Part shown: in pieces, positions 62,578 to 64,000 of the stretch
Position numbering within the stretch: the first letter of the stretch is position 1
Layout: each line of letters begins with the position of its first letter
NCBI RefSeq assembly: GCF_030411955.1
Contig: NZ_JASNRA010000001.1
Location: 62,001-126,000 of the forward strand
Direction: 5' to 3'
DNA length: 64,000 bases
Source: Massilia sp. YIM B02443
Lineage (GTDB): Bacteria; Pseudomonadota; Gammaproteobacteria; Burkholderiales; Burkholderiaceae_D
Translations under genes and position numbers: made by a program
Notes under the pieces: model-generated
The model's input: the letters and a program-made list of their open reading frames with translations, nothing else
The model's database searches: none
What the model was told of the DNA's origin: nothing

Positions 62578-63312
62578 TTACTCGTCTGTCTTCTTGATGC
62601 GGCGGATCACCTTTTTCGCAGGCGCCGCTGCCTCGGCGGCCGGGGCGGCGGCCTTCGGCGTACGCTTCGGCGGTTTCGCCTTCAGCGCTTCGACGGCGGC
62701 GGTTTCGCTCTTGCTCGGCGCGACCTTCACGGTCTTGCCGGTCGGGACGGCTGCCTTCTTGGCGGCCGGCTTTTTCGCAGCGGTGGTGCCGGCGCTGGCA
62801 GCAGTACCTGCGGTCTTCGAGGCGGCGGTGGCGCGCTTGGCGGCCGGCTTGCGCTCCGCAGTTCGCTCATTCACCGGTTTCGCGGCTTCCTGTTCCTGGT
62901 TGGCGGCCAGGTGCTTCGACTTGGTTTTCGGCGCATCGGCTTCGATGCCTTCGGCGGTCGACTTGCGCTTGGCGGCGCCCAGCTTGACCGGCTTCTCGCC
63001 CCAGATCTCTTCCAGGCGGTAGTACTGGCGGATCGCCGGCTGCATGATGTGCACGATCATGTCGCCCAGGTCGACCAGCACCCATTCGCCGGTGTCTTCG
63101 CCTTCCAGGCCGACGACGTCGCCGCCTGCGGCCTTGACCTTGTCGCGCACCGAGGCGGCCAGCGCCTTGGTCTGGCGGTTCGACGTGCCCGAGACCACGG
63201 CGATGCGGTCGAACAGGCTGGTCAGGTGGGTCGTGTCGAACAGGACGATGTCCTGGCCCTTGACGTCTTCCAGGGCGTCGACCACGAGCGTTTGCAGTTT
63301 CTTGATATCCAT
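62578..63312 (-). CDS. rsfS: Ribosome silencing factor RsfS with long basic extension
   Basis: The first 115 residues are a complete RsfS/Iojap domain (VVDALEDVKGQDIVLFD, VSGTSNRQTKALA, EWVLVDLGDMIVHIM), which binds L14 of the large subunit and blocks joining of the subunits. The following 130 residues are rich in Lys, Ala, Pro and Thr (AAKKPAAKKAA and the like), ending KKVIRRIKKTDE. This disordered tail is long for the family (about 105-150 residues usually). It overlaps nadD upstream by one base (TAATG). Confidence 0.93.
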   Translation of the reverse strand: MDIKKLQTLVVDALEDVKGQDIVLFDTTHLTSLFDRIAVVSGTSNRQTKALAASVRDKVKAAGGDVVGLEGEDTGEWVLVDLGDMIVHIMQPAIRQYYRLEEIWGEKPVKLGAAKRKSTAEGIEADAPKTKSKHLAANQEQEAAKPVNERTAERKPAAKRATAASKTAGTAASAGTTAAKKPAAKKAAVPTGKTVKVAPSKSETAAVEALKAKPPKRTPKAAAPAAEAAAPAKKVIRRIKKTDE

Positions 63313-64000
63313 TAGTTCTTATACAGGTTATGTTGTTGAATGTAGTCTAGCACTTGCGCCATCGCGGGCGCGTTCATGTCCGCGCCCAGCGCGGTGCGCA
63401 GGTTCGCGTCCCTGGTGGCGTCCGTGCCGGCCTGCAAGGCCGCGCGGATGCGGGTGGCCGACACGTCGACCGCCAGCGTCTGCGCGAGACAGACTTTGCC
63501 GTGCGCGCTGGCGCGCACCGCGTCGGGCGTTGCAAGCCGCGCCGACAATTCTTGTGCCACCTGAGGTGGCAATGCTTCCTGGGCCAGGTCGTAGCCGGGG
63601 CGCGTCGCCACGCCCAGGTTGGCCAGCCCGAACAGCTCGCGCCAGTCGCGCCAGGTATCCAGCCGCTGCAGCTGGTCGGCGCCCATCAGGAACACGATCG
63701 ATGCCTTGTCGCCCAGCTCGGCGCGCAAGGATCGCAGCGTGTCGACCGAGTAGGTCGGCGCGCCGTTCTGGCTGCGAACGATTTCCTGGCGGTCGATCGT
63801 GGCCTTCGGTGTTACTTCCGCGAAGGCCAGTTCGAGCATGGCGACGCGGTCGTCGTCGCCGGCCTGCAGGGAGCGCTTCTGCCATGGGCGGCCGGCCGGC
63901 AGGATGCGCAGCGCGTCCGGCTGCAGCAATTGCGCGAACAGCCGGGCCAGCGCGACGTGGCCATGGTGTACCGGGTCGAAGCTGCCGCCAAGAACGGCGA
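63312..64000 (-). CDS. nadD: Nicotinate-nucleotide adenylyltransferase, start beyond the window
   Basis: The frame is open to the right edge. The nucleotidyltransferase motif GGSFDPVHHGHV is read in the last 50 bases, so almost the whole enzyme is present apart from the first few residues. FLMGADQLQRLDTWRDW and the C-terminal SATRIRAAL follow. It makes deamido-NAD in the NAD pathway. It overlaps rsfS by one base, as in many proteobacteria. Confidence 0.94.
   Translation of the reverse strand, partial: AVLGGSFDPVHHGHVALARLFAQLLQPDALRILPAGRPWQKRSLQAGDDDRVAMLELAFAEVTPKATIDRQEIVRSQNGAPTYSVDTLRSLRAELGDKASIVFLMGADQLQRLDTWRDWRELFGLANLGVATRPGYDLAQEALPPQVAQELSARLATPDAVRASAHGKVCLAQTLAVDVSATRIRAALQAGTDATRDANLRTALGADMNAPAMAQVLDYIQQHNLYKN

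Noticed and set aside
1..64000. tRNA, rRNA, integrase or transposase genes that might mark a genomic island
   Set aside because: None was found in the intergenic regions or among the credible proteins.

Overview
The window is GC-rich, gene-dense DNA from what looks like a Massilia/Telluria-type betaproteobacterium (family Oxalobacteraceae). This rests on protein flavour (DnaE, RNase G, RlmH, RsfS, KatE), the extreme GC of third codon positions, and the mix of Wzm/Wzt export, type I secretion and DUF4214-type surface proteins. That assignment is inference from family knowledge; no search was run. I see no rRNA, tRNA, CRISPR array, phage or insertion sequence.

Layout. (1) 1-4.5 kb: tail of an anti-sigma-like protein, an RhlE-type DEAD-box helicase, a bidirectional terminator, a 127-bp inverted-repeat element, and a blue-light (LOV) hybrid histidine kinase whose stop codon lies inside that element. 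(2) 4.6-15.5 kb, all minus strand: a tightly overlapping ABC-dependent polysaccharide operon (Wzm, Wzt with cargo-binding domain, methyltransferase with coiled coil, a 1280-residue three-domain glycosyltransferase, a polytopic membrane protein, an acyltransferase and a PIG-L deacetylase). (3) 15.7-21.5 kb: an apparent operon coding for a CHASE2 class III nucleotide cyclase, a TPR outer-membrane barrel, a VanZ-like protein and a Crp-family regulator, divergent from a FecR-domain secreted protein. (4) 21.7-33.1 kb: an abundant-type S-layer/RTX-like surface protein, its type I secretion system (ATPase, adaptor, TolC-type channel), a methyltransferase of the type that modifies surface proteins, and a radical SAM/SPASM protein. 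(5) 33-40 kb: tRNA hydroxylase TrhO, a shortened paralogue of the large glycosyltransferase, and DnaE. (6) 40-45.5 kb: a type VI lipase effector/immunity pair and a secreted M10 metalloprotease. (7) 45.7-52.3 kb: O-antigen ligase, heptosyltransferase-like GT9, MsbA, and a glycosidase-RmlD fusion. (8) 52.5-56 kb: a small protein, then FdhD with a tungstate ABC transporter. (9) 56-64 kb: catalase HPII and a housekeeping block (rng, maf, rlmH, rsfS, nadD).

The most striking signal is a self-contained candidate cAMP circuit. The cyclase and the Crp-family regulator sit in one operon, and three perfect TGTGA-N6-TCACA palindromes lie in front of fecR/cyclase, the surface-protein gene and the type I secretion operon. 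At two of them a -10-like hexamer sits about where a class II Crp-activated promoter would put it. The regulator keeps the Crp recognition-helix residues (Ser-Arg-Glu-Thr-Val-x-Arg). Together this suggests that a membrane/envelope-sensing cyclase controls assembly of the cell-surface layer.
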